Source: Pseudomonas agarici (GTDB lineage Bacteria; Pseudomonadota; Gammaproteobacteria; Pseudomonadales; Pseudomonadaceae). From it: DNA of 38,148 nucleotides. The notes under the pieces are model-generated. The model was not told the DNA's origin, did not search any database, and saw only the letters and a list, made by a program, of their open reading frames with translations. The stretch spans positions 1 through 38,148 of the forward strand of contig NZ_FOAR01000004.1 in assembly GCF_900109755.1 (NCBI RefSeq), in the 5' to 3' direction. A program made the position numbers and the translations under genes. This document shows, piece after piece, positions 23,935 through 32,399 of the stretch (positions are counted from its first letter, which is position 1; each line of letters opens with the position of its first letter).

Positions 23935-25017
23935 TTACTCGGCAATCAACGCTTCGACCCGCTGAATCTGTTGCTGCAGCGTAGCCTTGTCAGCGCAACG
24001 CAGGTTGGCATGACCGACCTTGCGCCCAGCCTTGAAGGCCTTGCCATAGTGGTGCAGATGGCAGTCGGCGATAGCGATGACCTTTTCCACCGGCGGCACG
24101 CTGCCAATAAAATTCAGCATCGCGCTTTCGCCGACCTTGGCGGTCGAGCCCAGGGGCAGGCCAGCTACCGCCCGCAGGTGGTTTTCGAACTGGCTGCACT
24201 CGGCGCCTTCGGTGGTCCAGTGCCCGGAGTTATGCACACGCGGGGCAATCTCGTTAGCCTTCAAGCCACCGTCGACTTCAAAAAACTCAAAGGTCATCAC
24301 GCCGACATAGTCCAATTGCCTGAGCACCCGACTGGAATAGTCTTCGGCCAGGGCCTGCAACGGATGATCGCTGCTGGCGACCGACAGCTTGAGAATACCG
24401 CTGTCGTGGGTATTGTGTACCAGCGGGTAGAAACGGGTTTCACCGTCGCGGGCGCGCACGGCGATCAGCGAGACTTCGCCGGTAAATGGCACGAAACCTT
24501 CCAGCAGGCAGGCGACGCTACCCAGCTCGGCAAAGGTGCCGATCACATCGCCCGGAGTGCGCAGGACTTTCTGGCCCTTGCCGTCATAACCCAAGGTACG
24601 GGTCTTCAATACAGCCGGCAGGCCGATACGGGCGACCGCTGCGTCCAGATCCGCCTGGGACTGGATATCGGCGAAGTCCGGAGTCGGGATGCCCAGGTCC
24701 TTGAACAGGCTCTTTTCGAACCAGCGATCGCGAGCGATGCGCAGGGCTTCGGCGCCCGGGTAGACCGGTACGAACTGCGACAGGAAGGCCACGGTTTCCG
24801 CTGGAACGCTTTCGAACTCGAAAGTCACCAGGTCGACTTCATCGGCCAACTGGCGCAGGTGATCCTGGTCGCCGTAATCGGCTCGCAGATGTTCGCCCAG
24901 TGCGGCTGCGCAGGCATCCGGCGCCGGATCGAGGAAAGCGAAGTTCATCCCCAGTGGCGTACCCGCCAGGGCCAACATACGGCCAAGCTGGCCGCCACCG
25001 ATTACACCGATCTTCAT
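23935..25017 (-). CDS. purK: 5-(carboxyamino)imidazole ribonucleotide synthase
   Basis: A 360-aa ATP-grasp enzyme of purine synthesis: AIR + ATP + bicarbonate to N5-CAIR. Visible are the N-terminal IGVIGGGQLGRMLALAG motif, the ATP-grasp segment VLKTRTLGYDGKGQ (about 136-149), LLEGFVPFTGEVSLI, and the C-terminal catalytic region FFEVDGGLKANEIAPRVHNSGHWT. The product goes straight to PurE. The start is ATG at 25017, 11 bp after the purE stop, so the two are one operon. Downstream is the short palindromic repeat. Confidence 0.96.
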   Translation of the reverse strand: MKIGVIGGGQLGRMLALAGTPLGMNFAFLDPAPDACAAALGEHLRADYGDQDHLRQLADEVDLVTFEFESVPAETVAFLSQFVPVYPGAEALRIARDRWFEKSLFKDLGIPTPDFADIQSQADLDAAVARIGLPAVLKTRTLGYDGKGQKVLRTPGDVIGTFAELGSVACLLEGFVPFTGEVSLIAVRARDGETRFYPLVHNTHDSGILKLSVASSDHPLQALAEDYSSRVLRQLDYVGVMTFEFFEVDGGLKANEIAPRVHNSGHWTTEGAECSQFENHLRAVAGLPLGSTAKVGESAMLNFIGSVPPVEKVIAIADCHLHHYGKAFKAGRKVGHANLRCADKATLQQQIQRVEALIAE

Positions 25018-25028
25018 CGTCAGAAACC

Positions 25029-25520
25029 TCAGGCGACGCGCGGGTCTGGATTATCCAGCACGCTGTCTGTCTGTTCAGCACGGAATTTTTTCAGCACGCT
25101 ATGAAAGTGGGGGTGCTTGGCGCCCAGAATGCTCGCCGACAGCAGCGCGGCGTTGATCGCCCCGGCTTTGCCGATGGCCAGGGTGGCGACCGGAATGCCG
25201 GCGGGCATCTGCACGATCGACAGCAGCGAGTCTACGCCCGAGAGCATCGACGACTGCACCGGCACGCCCAGCACCGGCAGATGGGTCTTGGCCGCACACA
25301 TGCCTGGCAGGTGAGCCGCGCCACCGGCACCGGCAATGATCACCTCGATGCCACGGGCCTCGGCCTCTTCGGCGTAGCGGAACAGCAGGTCCGGGGTGCG
25401 ATGGGCCGAGACTACTTTCACCTCGTAGGGGATGCCGAGCTTTTCCAGCATATCGGCGGTGTGGCTAAGGGTGGACCAATCGGACTTGGAGCCCATGATC
25501 ACGCCAACCAGTGCGCTCAT
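25029..25520 (-). CDS. purE: 5-(carboxyamino)imidazole ribonucleotide mutase
   Basis: A 163-aa enzyme that converts N5-CAIR to CAIR in purine synthesis. The family pattern is complete: GSKSDWSTL (10-18), SAHRTPD (about 45-51), [12 protein letters not shown] (about 73-84) and [17 protein letters not shown] followed by [16 protein letters not shown] at 25520 follows AGAGAAGAGGCACG. The open frame upstream to 25667 runs through a terminator-like hairpin and is leader, not protein. First gene of purE-purK. Confidence 0.96.
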   Translation of the reverse strand: MSALVGVIMGSKSDWSTLSHTADMLEKLGIPYEVKVVSAHRTPDLLFRYAEEAEARGIEVIIAGAGGAAHLPGMCAAKTHLPVLGVPVQSSMLSGVDSLLSIVQMPAGIPVATLAIGKAGAINAALLSASILGAKHPHFHSVLKKFRAEQTDSVLDNPDPRVA

Positions 25521-25557
25521 CGTCGTGCCTCTTCTCTTGGGCGCCCACGGGCGCGTC

Positions 25558-25643
25558 AAAAAACAACAAGCCACGCGGGAAGACCGGCGTGGCTTGTTAT
25601 GCGAATGATGGCCGGACGAACCGGCCGAAGGCCGCGCAGTATA
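25558..25643 (-). promoter_or_regulatory. purE leader: -10 element followed by intrinsic-terminator hairpin
   Basis: On the minus strand a -10-like TATACT (25638-25643) is followed by a GC-rich short hairpin (GGCCGG/CCGGCC, about 25609-25625). Then comes a perfect 12-bp stem (25565-25576 with 25587-25598, AACAAGCCACGC / GCGTGGCTTGTT) and a run of six T (25558-25563). The terminator-like part lies 38 bp before the purE ATG. It could be an attenuator for purE or simply the end of the upstream lysR transcript. The -35 is not clear. Confidence 0.65.
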
Positions 25644-25762
25644 CCGAAAATTCTGCGCGATACGCACTTTCCGCGACCATCTGTCGTTTGCTGGATTTTA
25701 GCCGCTAAAGGCCGGTTTACCTGACTTCCAGATCAACAAAAACCACACCCCCACCACACTAC

Positions 25763-26674
25763 TCAGACACCACCTTGCGCCGCGCCGCCTTCCAGCTTGC
25801 GCCACAACAACCGCACATTCGCCTTGCGCACCAACGCGCAGCGATACAGGCGAATCTCCAGCGGCACATGCCATTGTGCGCCGCCACAGACCACCAGTTC
25901 GCCCCGCGCCAGCTCGGCACGCACGCTCAACTGCGGTACCCAGGCGATACCCAGACCCTCCAGCGCCATGCTCTTGAGGCTGTCGGCCATGGCCGTCTCG
26001 TACACCGTGGTAAAGCGCAGGTTGCGCTGGCGCAACAACAGGTTCACCGAGCGCCCGAGAAACGCCCCGGCGCTGTAGGCCAGTAACGGCACGCTGACCT
26101 CGCCTTCCAGATCGAACAGTGGCTCGCCGTCCGCCCCCGCCGCGCACACCGGCAGCATTTCGGTATGTCCCAGGTGCAGCGACGGGAAGATCTCCGAATC
26201 CATCTGCAACGCCGCATCCGGGTCGTAGAACGCCAGCATCAGATCGCAACCGCCCTCGCGCAGCGCATGGACCGCATCGCCAACGTTGGTCGCCACCAGC
26301 CGCGTGGCGATATTCAGCCCTTCATTGCGCAACTGTGCGATCCAGCGCGGAAAGAACCCCAGCGCCAGAGAGTGCGCCGCCGCCACCTGCATGACCTCGC
26401 CCTGCCCGCCTTCCAGGTGATGCAGATGACGCACTACCTCGCCCAACTGCTCGACCACCGTGCGTGCCGTTACCAGGAACAACTGACCGGCCGCCGTCAG
26501 TTCGATCGGCGTGCGTGAGCGATTGACCAGGGTCAGGCCTAGCGCTGCTTCCAGGCTGCGAATCCGCCGACTGAACGCCGGCTGCGTGACGAAACGGCGC
26601 TCGGCGGCCTGGGAAAAGCTGCGCGTCGCCGCCAGGGCACTGAAATCTTCCAACCATTTGCTTTCGAGATTCAT
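25763..26674 (-). CDS. LysR-family transcriptional regulator, divergent from aspA
   Basis: A 303-aa regulator. The N-terminal winged helix-turn-helix (about 1-62) has LEDFSALAATRSFSQAAERRFVTQPAFSRRIRSLE, written here only as pattern: typical SxAAxxxxxTQPxxSxxIxxLE spacing. The co-inducer domain follows (about 90-295). It is divergent from aspA with a perfect palindrome between them, so it likely controls aspA in response to an amino acid or C4-dicarboxylate. This matches PA5428 beside PA5429 in P. aeruginosa. The ATG at 26674 follows GGGAAAGG. The C-terminal tail is slightly variable (GGAAQGGV). Confidence 0.92.
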   Translation of the reverse strand: MNLESKWLEDFSALAATRSFSQAAERRFVTQPAFSRRIRSLEAALGLTLVNRSRTPIELTAAGQLFLVTARTVVEQLGEVVRHLHHLEGGQGEVMQVAAAHSLALGFFPRWIAQLRNEGLNIATRLVATNVGDAVHALREGGCDLMLAFYDPDAALQMDSEIFPSLHLGHTEMLPVCAAGADGEPLFDLEGEVSVPLLAYSAGAFLGRSVNLLLRQRNLRFTTVYETAMADSLKSMALEGLGIAWVPQLSVRAELARGELVVCGGAQWHVPLEIRLYRCALVRKANVRLLWRKLEGGAAQGGV

Positions 26675-26743
26675 CGACCTTTCCCTTCACCAAGCGCACC
26701 ATTTTGGTTCACACGTTCGCCACACACAATGCGTCACATTGCT

Positions 26744-26766
26744 CCCTATGCCGTTTGTGCATAGGG
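26744..26766. promoter_or_regulatory. LysR-type operator between lysR gene and aspA
   Basis: CCCTATGC-cgtttgt-GCATAGGG is a perfect 8-bp dyad with a 7-bp centre, giving the T-N11-A form recognised by LysR-family regulators. It lies 70 bp from the regulator start and 94 bp from the aspA start, a usual position for the activation site. Confidence 0.75.
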
Positions 26767-26859
26767 CAGCGCCGAACAGCATTGGCCCAAAAATCTTCTC
26801 AAGCCTAGCATTGCCAGCGTTCCGGCATCGACCGGGTCCATTTCGAGATGATTTCTATC

Positions 26860-28284
26860 ATGTCCTCCGCTGCATCTTTCCGCTCAGAAAAAGACCTGCT
26901 TGGCGTACTCGACGTACCCGCCGAGGCGTACTACGGCATCCAGACCCTGCGAGCGGTGAACAACTTCCGCCTCTCCGGCGTGCCGATTTCGCATTACCCG
27001 AAACTGGTCGTGGCCCTGGCCATGGTCAAGCAAGCCGCCGCCGACGCCAACCGCGAGCTGGGTCATCTGAGCGAAGCCAAGCACGCCGCCATCAGCGAGG
27101 CCTGTGCCCGTCTGATCCGTGGCGATTTCCACGAGCAGTTCGTGGTGGACATGATTCAAGGCGGCGCTGGCACTTCAACCAACATGAACGCCAACGAAGT
27201 CATCGCCAACATCGCACTTGAGGCCATGGGCCACAGCAAGGGCGAGTATCAGTATCTGCATCCCAACAACGACGTGAACATGGCGCAGTCGACCAACGAT
27301 GCGTATCCGACAGCCATCCGCCTGGGCCTGCTGTTGGGCCACGACGCCCTGCTCGCCAGCCTCGACAGCCTGATCCAGGCGTTCGCCGCCAAGGGTGAAG
27401 AGTTCAGCCATGTCCTGAAAATGGGCCGCACCCAACTGCAAGACGCCGTGCCGATGACCCTCGGCCAGGAATTCCGCGCCTTCGCCACCACCCTGAGCGA
27501 AGACCTGGCCCGCCTGAAGACCCTGGCGCCGGAAGTGCTGACTGAAGTCAACCTCGGCGGCACCGCCATCGGCACCGGCATCAACGCCGATCCGCGCTAC
27601 CAGCAACTGGCGGTCGACCGCCTGGCGATCATCAGTGGCCAGCCGCTGATTCCGGCTGCCGACCTGATCGAAGCCACTTCCGACATGGGCGCCTTTGTGC
27701 TGTTCTCCGGCATGCTCAAGCGCACGGCGGTCAAGCTGTCGAAGATCTGCAACGACCTGCGCCTGCTGTCAAGCGGCCCGCGTACCGGCATCAATGAAAT
27801 CAACCTGCCGGCGCGCCAGCCAGGCAGTTCGATCATGCCCGGCAAGGTCAACCCGGTGATCCCGGAAGCGGTCAACCAGGTGGCATTCCAGATCATCGGT
27901 AACGACCTGGCCCTGACCATCGCCGCCGAAGGCGGCCAGTTGCAACTGAACGTGATGGAGCCGCTGATCGCCTTCAAGATCTTCGACTCGATCCGCCTGT
28001 TGCAACGCGCCATGGACATGCTGCGCGAACACTGCATTGTCGGCATTACCGCCAACGAAGCACGCTGCCGCGAACTGGTGGAACACTCCATCGGCCTGGT
28101 CACCGCGCTGAACCCGTACATCGGCTATGAAAACGCCACCCGGATCGCTCGTGTCGCCCTCGAAAGTGGCCGCGGCGTCCTGGAACTGGTGCGCGAAGAA
28201 GGCTTGCTCGACGATACAATGCTCGACGATATCCTGCGTCCGGAAAACATGATTGCTCCACGTCTGGTTCCACTGAAGGCCTGA
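26860..28284 (+). CDS. aspA: Aspartate ammonia-lyase (aspartase)
   Basis: A 474-aa cytosolic enzyme: L-aspartate to fumarate and ammonia. It has the aspartase/fumarase superfamily marks GTSTNMNANEVIAN (first region), the AQSTNDAYPTAI segment and the catalytic-loop signature GSSIMPGKVNPVIPE (322-336). The length equals recalled Pseudomonas AspA. ATG at 26860 (MSSAASFRSEKD) is preferred; an ATG four codons earlier (26848) is possible because neither has a strong ribosome site. Likely controlled by the divergent LysR protein. A strong terminator follows the stop. Confidence 0.95.
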   Translation: MSSAASFRSEKDLLGVLDVPAEAYYGIQTLRAVNNFRLSGVPISHYPKLVVALAMVKQAAADANRELGHLSEAKHAAISEACARLIRGDFHEQFVVDMIQGGAGTSTNMNANEVIANIALEAMGHSKGEYQYLHPNNDVNMAQSTNDAYPTAIRLGLLLGHDALLASLDSLIQAFAAKGEEFSHVLKMGRTQLQDAVPMTLGQEFRAFATTLSEDLARLKTLAPEVLTEVNLGGTAIGTGINADPRYQQLAVDRLAIISGQPLIPAADLIEATSDMGAFVLFSGMLKRTAVKLSKICNDLRLLSSGPRTGINEINLPARQPGSSIMPGKVNPVIPEAVNQVAFQIIGNDLALTIAAEGGQLQLNVMEPLIAFKIFDSIRLLQRAMDMLREHCIVGITANEARCRELVEHSIGLVTALNPYIGYENATRIARVALESGRGVLELVREEGLLDDTMLDDILRPENMIAPRLVPLKA

Positions 28285-28347
28285 CCCTCAGCGCCAGATC
28301 GCACACCGCTCACCAGGTCGAGGGACTAGACACCTCTCACCTTTTGA

Positions 28348-28381
28348 GGGCCTGAAGGTCACTCTTCAGGCCCTTTTTTTA
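28348..28381 (+). terminator. Intrinsic terminator of aspA
   Basis: GGGCCTGAAG pairs with CTTCAGGCCC over a 6-base loop, followed directly by a run of T. It lies about 65 bp past the aspA stop. Confidence 0.92.
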
Positions 28382-28718
28382 CTGATTTTTCATGGCAACA
28401 CCGCTCCTGACCACTGTTCAGCAGGCGCGAGGTACTCGCCCACCGACTGACGAGGCCTCTAGACGGTTTCAGGGGGCAAGGATGAAAAATGATAAACCGT
28501 GAGGACGTTGGTGGTCCTGATCGGTAAGGTGCCACCGCTCTTCGCGTAAGCGATCGGCGGTACAGGTACAGTGGAACCGAAACACGCAAAACAACACTAA
28601 AAACAATCCGCGAAAGCTCAGGATGATCTATCGCCAACCCACACTGCCCAGTCACACCAAGTGTAACGCGATATTTTAAACGAGCTTCCTTTGCGTCAAA
28701 TACAGCGAGGAACCATCC
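28382..28718. other. Intergenic region upstream of the alanine symporter gene
   Basis: 337 bp with no convincing gene; a 98-codon minus-strand frame here has no protein-like pattern and crosses the aspA terminator. The last 60 bp are AT-rich (ATATTTTAAACGAG) and should hold the promoter of the symporter gene, but no clear -35/-10 pair was fixed. Confidence 0.5.
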
Positions 28719-30167
28719 ATGCTCGAAGTCATCAACGACTTCCTCTCAGGGAAAGTACTGATCGTGCTCATTGTCGGGCTCGGTAGCTACTTCACGATCC
28801 GCTCGCGTTTCGTTCAGTTACGCCATTTCATCCACATGTTCTCGGTTTTCAAGGAGTCTCTTCGCGGCCAGGCAGGCCAACTCAGTTCGTTCCAGGCATT
28901 AATGTTAAGCCTCGCTGGCCGCGTCGGCGCCGGTAACATCGCCGGTGTCGGCATCGCCGTGACCCTCGGCGGCCCAGGCGCCGTGTTCTGGATGTGGGTC
29001 ACCGCACTGGTGGGCATGTCCAGCAGCTTCTTCGAATGTACCCTGGCCCAGGTCTACAAGCGTGCCGATGGCGATGGCCTGTACCGCGGTGGCCCGGCCT
29101 ACTACATCCAGCATGGCCTGAAGCTCAAGGGCATGGCAGTGGTGTTCTCCATCCTGCTGCTGGTTACCTATGGCTTCGCCTTCAACGGCCTGCAGTCGTA
29201 CACCGTCACCCACTCGTTGCAGAACGCCTTCGGCTTTTCGCCGAACCACACCGGCATCGCCCTGGCCGTGCTGCTGGCGATCGTCTTTCTCGGCGGCATC
29301 AAGCGCATTGCCGCGGTCTCCGACCTGCTGGTTCCGGTCAAGACCTTGGCCTACATCGGCGTCACCCTGTACGTGATCGGCAGCCAGATCGATCACGTTC
29401 CAGCCATGCTGGAAACCATCTTCAAGAGCGCCTTCGGCCTTGATCCCGCGTTCGGTGGCCTGCTTGGCAGCGCCATCGTCATGGGCGTGAAGCGTGGCGT
29501 GTTCGCTAACGAAGCCGGTCTGGGCAGCGCGCCGAACGTCGCCGCCGTGGCCGCAGTGAAACATCCAGGCGCCCAGGGCGTGGTCCAGGCATTCAGCGTG
29601 TTCCTCGACACCTTCGTAATCTGCACCTGCACTGCACTGCTGATACTGCTGTCGGGCTTCTACACCCCAGGCTTCGAAGGTGATGGCATTGTCCTGACCC
29701 AAAACTCCCTGGCTGCGGTGGTCGGTGACTGGGGTCGCGTGTTCGTCAGCGTCGCCCTGTCTCTGTTCGTCTTCACCTGCATTCTCTACAACTACTACCT
29801 GGGTGAGACCAGCCTGCAGTTCCTGACCCGCAACCGTCTCGTGCTGCTGGTGTATCGTGGCCTGGTGCTGGCACTGGTGGTATGGGGTTCGGTGCAGAAC
29901 CTGTCGACCGTGTTCGCCTTCGCCGATATCACCATGACCTGCCTGGCCTTCGTCAACCTGATCGCCCTGGCCCTGCTGTTCAAGATTGGCATGCGCGTAC
30001 TGCGCGACTATGACGACCAGCGCCGCGCAGGCGTCAAGCAGCCGGTGTTCGACGCCGGTAAATTCGCCGACCTGGATCTGGACCTGAAAGCTTGGCCGTC
30101 CGCCCCGAGCCAGCCGGTGTCCCGCGAGCAGGACGCGGCCCAGGGCGTACCTGCCGCTCAGCGCTGA
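28719..30167 (+). CDS. Alanine/glycine:cation symporter (AGCS family)
   Basis: A 482-aa inner-membrane Na+/H+-coupled amino-acid importer with about 11 helices. The AGCS signature GRVGAGNIAGVGIAVTLGGP lies near residues 66-85, and GVFANEAGLGSAPNVAAVA near 261-279. The C-terminal tail (about 440-482) is polar and cytoplasmic. The start is ATG at 28719 with GCGAGGAACC upstream. Between aspA and an asparaginase gene, it fits a set for amino-acid uptake and use. Substrate assigned by family only. Confidence 0.93.
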   Translation: MLEVINDFLSGKVLIVLIVGLGSYFTIRSRFVQLRHFIHMFSVFKESLRGQAGQLSSFQALMLSLAGRVGAGNIAGVGIAVTLGGPGAVFWMWVTALVGMSSSFFECTLAQVYKRADGDGLYRGGPAYYIQHGLKLKGMAVVFSILLLVTYGFAFNGLQSYTVTHSLQNAFGFSPNHTGIALAVLLAIVFLGGIKRIAAVSDLLVPVKTLAYIGVTLYVIGSQIDHVPAMLETIFKSAFGLDPAFGGLLGSAIVMGVKRGVFANEAGLGSAPNVAAVAAVKHPGAQGVVQAFSVFLDTFVICTCTALLILLSGFYTPGFEGDGIVLTQNSLAAVVGDWGRVFVSVALSLFVFTCILYNYYLGETSLQFLTRNRLVLLVYRGLVLALVVWGSVQNLSTVFAFADITMTCLAFVNLIALALLFKIGMRVLRDYDDQRRAGVKQPVFDAGKFADLDLDLKAWPSAPSQPVSREQDAAQGVPAAQR

Positions 30168-30242
30168 TCGCGGGCCTCGGGCGGCGTCTTGCCGTCCGCT
30201 GCGAAAGATCCATCGGGTGGCGTTCCAGTCGCCCGACGTGAC

Positions 30243-30280
30243 ACACCTTGCGTGCGCAGGCATGCTGCGACGCAGGGTGT
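30243..30280 (+). promoter_or_regulatory. Strong hairpin in the asparaginase leader
   Basis: ACACCTTGCGT pairs with ACGCAGGGTGT (one G-T wobble) and inside it CGCAG pairs with CTGCG around GCATG, with one bulged base. It ends 22 bp before the asparaginase ATG and just before its ribosome site. There is no T-run, so it is a leader structure rather than a simple terminator. Confidence 0.55.
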
Positions 30281-30301
30281 ATCTGTCCAGGAGAGCCATC
30301 G

Positions 30302-31306
30302 ATGAACCCCCTCACTTATCCCGCCGCGCGGCACGTCATGGTGCTCTACACCGGCGGCACCATCGGCATGCAGGCCAGTGCCAACGGCCTGACTCCGGCT
30401 TCCGGTTTCGAAGCGCGGATGCGCGAGTACCTGCGCAGCCAGCCGGCCCTGGTCGTTCCCCGGTGGCGTTTTCGCGAAATGGCCCCGCTGATCGACAGCG
30501 CCAACATGACCCCCGAATACTGGCTGCGCCTGCGGGACGCGGTGATCGATGCGGTAGAACAGCAACAGTGCGACAGTGTGCTGGTCCTACACGGCACCGA
30601 CACCCTGGCCTACAGCGCGGCGGCCATGAGCTTCCAGTTGCTGGGGCTGCGCGCTCCGGTGGTGTTTACCGGCTCCATGCTGCCAGCGGGCGTGCCGGAC
30701 AGCGATGCCTGGGAAAATGTCTGCGGTGCGCTGGTCGCCCTCGGCCAGGGCCTGGCGCCAGGCGTACACCTGCATTTCCATGGCGAAATGCTCTCGCCAA
30801 CCCGCTGCGCGAAGATTCGCAGCTTTGGCCGCCATCCGTTTGCAGCCCTCGATCGCACCGGTGGCGCAACCAGAGCCGATACCTTGCCGGCACAGTTGAG
30901 CTACCACCAGGCCCGACAACTGACGACTGTTGGCGTCTTGCCACTAGTCCCAGGCATCGCCGCCGCGCAGTTGGACGCGATGATCGACAGCGGTATCCAG
31001 GCATTGGTGCTGGAGTGCTTCGGGAGCGGCACCGGACCGAGCGATAACCCGGCGTTCCTTGCCAGTCTCCAGCGGGCCCAGAAGCTGGGCATAGTGGTGG
31101 TGGCAATCACGCAGTGCCATGAAGGCGGTGTCGAGCTGGGCGTCTACGAGGCCGGCGGTCGTTTGCGCGATATCGGCGTGCTGTCTGGCGGCGGCATGAC
31201 CCGCGAAGCGGCGTTCGGCAAACTGCATGCACTACTCGGAGCGGGCCTGGCGCTGGCTGAAGTGCGACGCCTGGTCGAACTGGACCTGTGCGGCGAATTG
31301 CGCTGA
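30302..31306 (+). CDS. L-asparaginase, type I-like (cytoplasmic)
   Basis: A 334-aa enzyme: L-asparagine to L-aspartate and ammonia. The first catalytic threonine lies in YTGGTIGMQ (16-24) and the second motif is HGTDTLAYSAAAM (97-109), both intact. PVVFTGSMLPAG and ITQCHEGGVELGVYEAG also fit asparaginase I. No signal peptide is present, so it is cytosolic, unlike type II enzymes. ATG at 30302 follows CCAGGAGAG; an open frame from 30248 crosses the leader hairpin and is rejected. It supplies aspartate, the substrate of nearby AspA. No intrinsic terminator was recognised after the stop. Confidence 0.92.
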   Translation: MNPLTYPAARHVMVLYTGGTIGMQASANGLTPASGFEARMREYLRSQPALVVPRWRFREMAPLIDSANMTPEYWLRLRDAVIDAVEQQQCDSVLVLHGTDTLAYSAAAMSFQLLGLRAPVVFTGSMLPAGVPDSDAWENVCGALVALGQGLAPGVHLHFHGEMLSPTRCAKIRSFGRHPFAALDRTGGATRADTLPAQLSYHQARQLTTVGVLPLVPGIAAAQLDAMIDSGIQALVLECFGSGTGPSDNPAFLASLQRAQKLGIVVVAITQCHEGGVELGVYEAGGRLRDIGVLSGGGMTREAAFGKLHALLGAGLALAEVRRLVELDLCGELR

Positions 31307-31817
31307 GACAAGGCTTGCCGAACCAGGCAGCATCCGACCTTCAGTGAGCACCCGCGCACTGGAGGTCAACGCCTGCGTCCTACTCGACCGCCCCAAACAA
31401 CCCGATATGATTGTAGGAATATTCCTATATACAATTCCTACACTATTCCTGCCTCATTACCTCGGGTAGGCTGGTAAAAGTTGCAAATCACCAACGACTC
31501 TATTTTAACTTAGTATTTAAAATACGCCGATTGCAACAAAAAACAGAAGCTCTATCAATACCCGTATTGAACAGCGCCTTACTTTAATGCGAAACCTTCG
31601 GATAATTCGCCGACGCAGTGTCACGCCTATCCATAAGTGGCGACTTCTGCGTTTGTCCTATTTATCCCTCACCAGCGAACCAAAGCGCAACGGCCCGGCC
31701 AACATTCCGACATTACGTGGTAATGCAGGCCTCCCGTCTCGAACGGATCGAGTGTGCGGTCATGGAAGTATTGGCTCTTTCTTATTCAGACGCTGTCAGG
31801 ACAGTCATAGGAAAACC
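31307..31817. other. AT-rich intergenic region before the secreted NTF2-like gene
   Basis: 511 bp without a supported gene. About 31400-31600 is clearly AT-richer than the surroundings. It contains a perfect 14-bp palindrome TAGGAATATTCCTA (31414-31427) and a hairpin with arms ACGCAG (31613-31618) and CTGCGT (31647-31652) plus an inner CGCC/GGCG pair. A 67-codon frame at 31618-31821 has no protein-like features. The change in composition suggests acquired DNA or a regulatory region. Confidence 0.5.
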
Positions 31818-32270
31818 ATGAAAAAACATATCGCAATAACCGCACTGTGCGGCCTTTTTTCCGTATCGGCCTTTGCTGCGAAACCGCAGGCCTGCGCTCC
31901 GGTGGAAACTTCAAAAATTGAAAGCCTGTTCGATGACTGGAACAATGCACTACAAACAGGCGATGCCCGCAAAGTAGCGGACAAGTATCTGCCTGATGCG
32001 GTTTTGTTACCCACTGTCTCGAACAAGGTCCGTTTGACCGATGCCGAGCGGGTCGACTACTTCGAACATTTCCTGGCCAACAAACCGGTAGGCAAGATAG
32101 ACAGCCGGACCATCCGCATCGGCTGCAACAAGGCCATCGACACCGGCACCTACACCTTCGTCTTCAAGGATCAGTCGACCGTCTCCGCCCGTTACACCTT
32201 CACCTACGCCTGGGATGGCCAAGACTGGAAAATCTCGACACACCACTCCTCGGCCATGCCGGAGAAATAA
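31818..32270 (+). CDS. Exported SgcJ/EcaC-type (NTF2-like, DUF4440) protein
   Basis: A 150-aa exported protein. The signal peptide MKKHIAITALCGLFSVSAFA precedes an NTF2-like cone fold: the helix FDDWNNALQTGDARKVADKYLPDAVLLPT, given here only as pattern (W-N-ALQTGD-V-KYL-D-LLPT), then RLTDAERVDYFEHFL, SRTIRIGCN and a final SARYTFTYAWDGQDWKISTHHSS with the DWKI..HHSS end typical of the SgcJ/EcaC family. The function of periplasmic members is unknown. ATG at 31818 has ATAGGAAAACC upstream; the frame extends to 31587 but that part is not coding-like. Convergent with the large toxin gene. Confidence 0.85.
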   Translation: MKKHIAITALCGLFSVSAFAAKPQACAPVETSKIESLFDDWNNALQTGDARKVADKYLPDAVLLPTVSNKVRLTDAERVDYFEHFLANKPVGKIDSRTIRIGCNKAIDTGTYTFVFKDQSTVSARYTFTYAWDGQDWKISTHHSSAMPEK

Positions 32271-32399
32271 CCGGAGCGACATCGGCACAAGCGGGCCTTC
32301 TCCACGGGTGGGTCCGCCAGATATTCAGACAAATGTCCTTTGTTTGAGTGGCATTTCCTAGGGTCTGTACGACATGTTTTCGAGCGACGGCCAGGCCAC

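Noticed and set aside
23875..25104. A 409-codon plus-strand frame over purK
   Set aside because: Antisense of purK, crossing the repeat and the purE-purK junction; no protein pattern.
28905..30299. A 464-codon minus-strand frame over the alanine symporter
   Set aside because: Antisense shadow; low-complexity Gln/His/Ala composition, no domain.
31618..31821. A 67-codon plus-strand frame before the NTF2-like gene
   Set aside because: No ribosome site or domain; it crosses a hairpin and overlaps the true gene start.
32350..32385. Insertion-sequence end (CCTAGGGTCTGTACG) between the NTF2-like and toxin genes
   Set aside because: The start looks like some IS terminal repeats, but there is no matching inverted end and no transposase remnant in the window.
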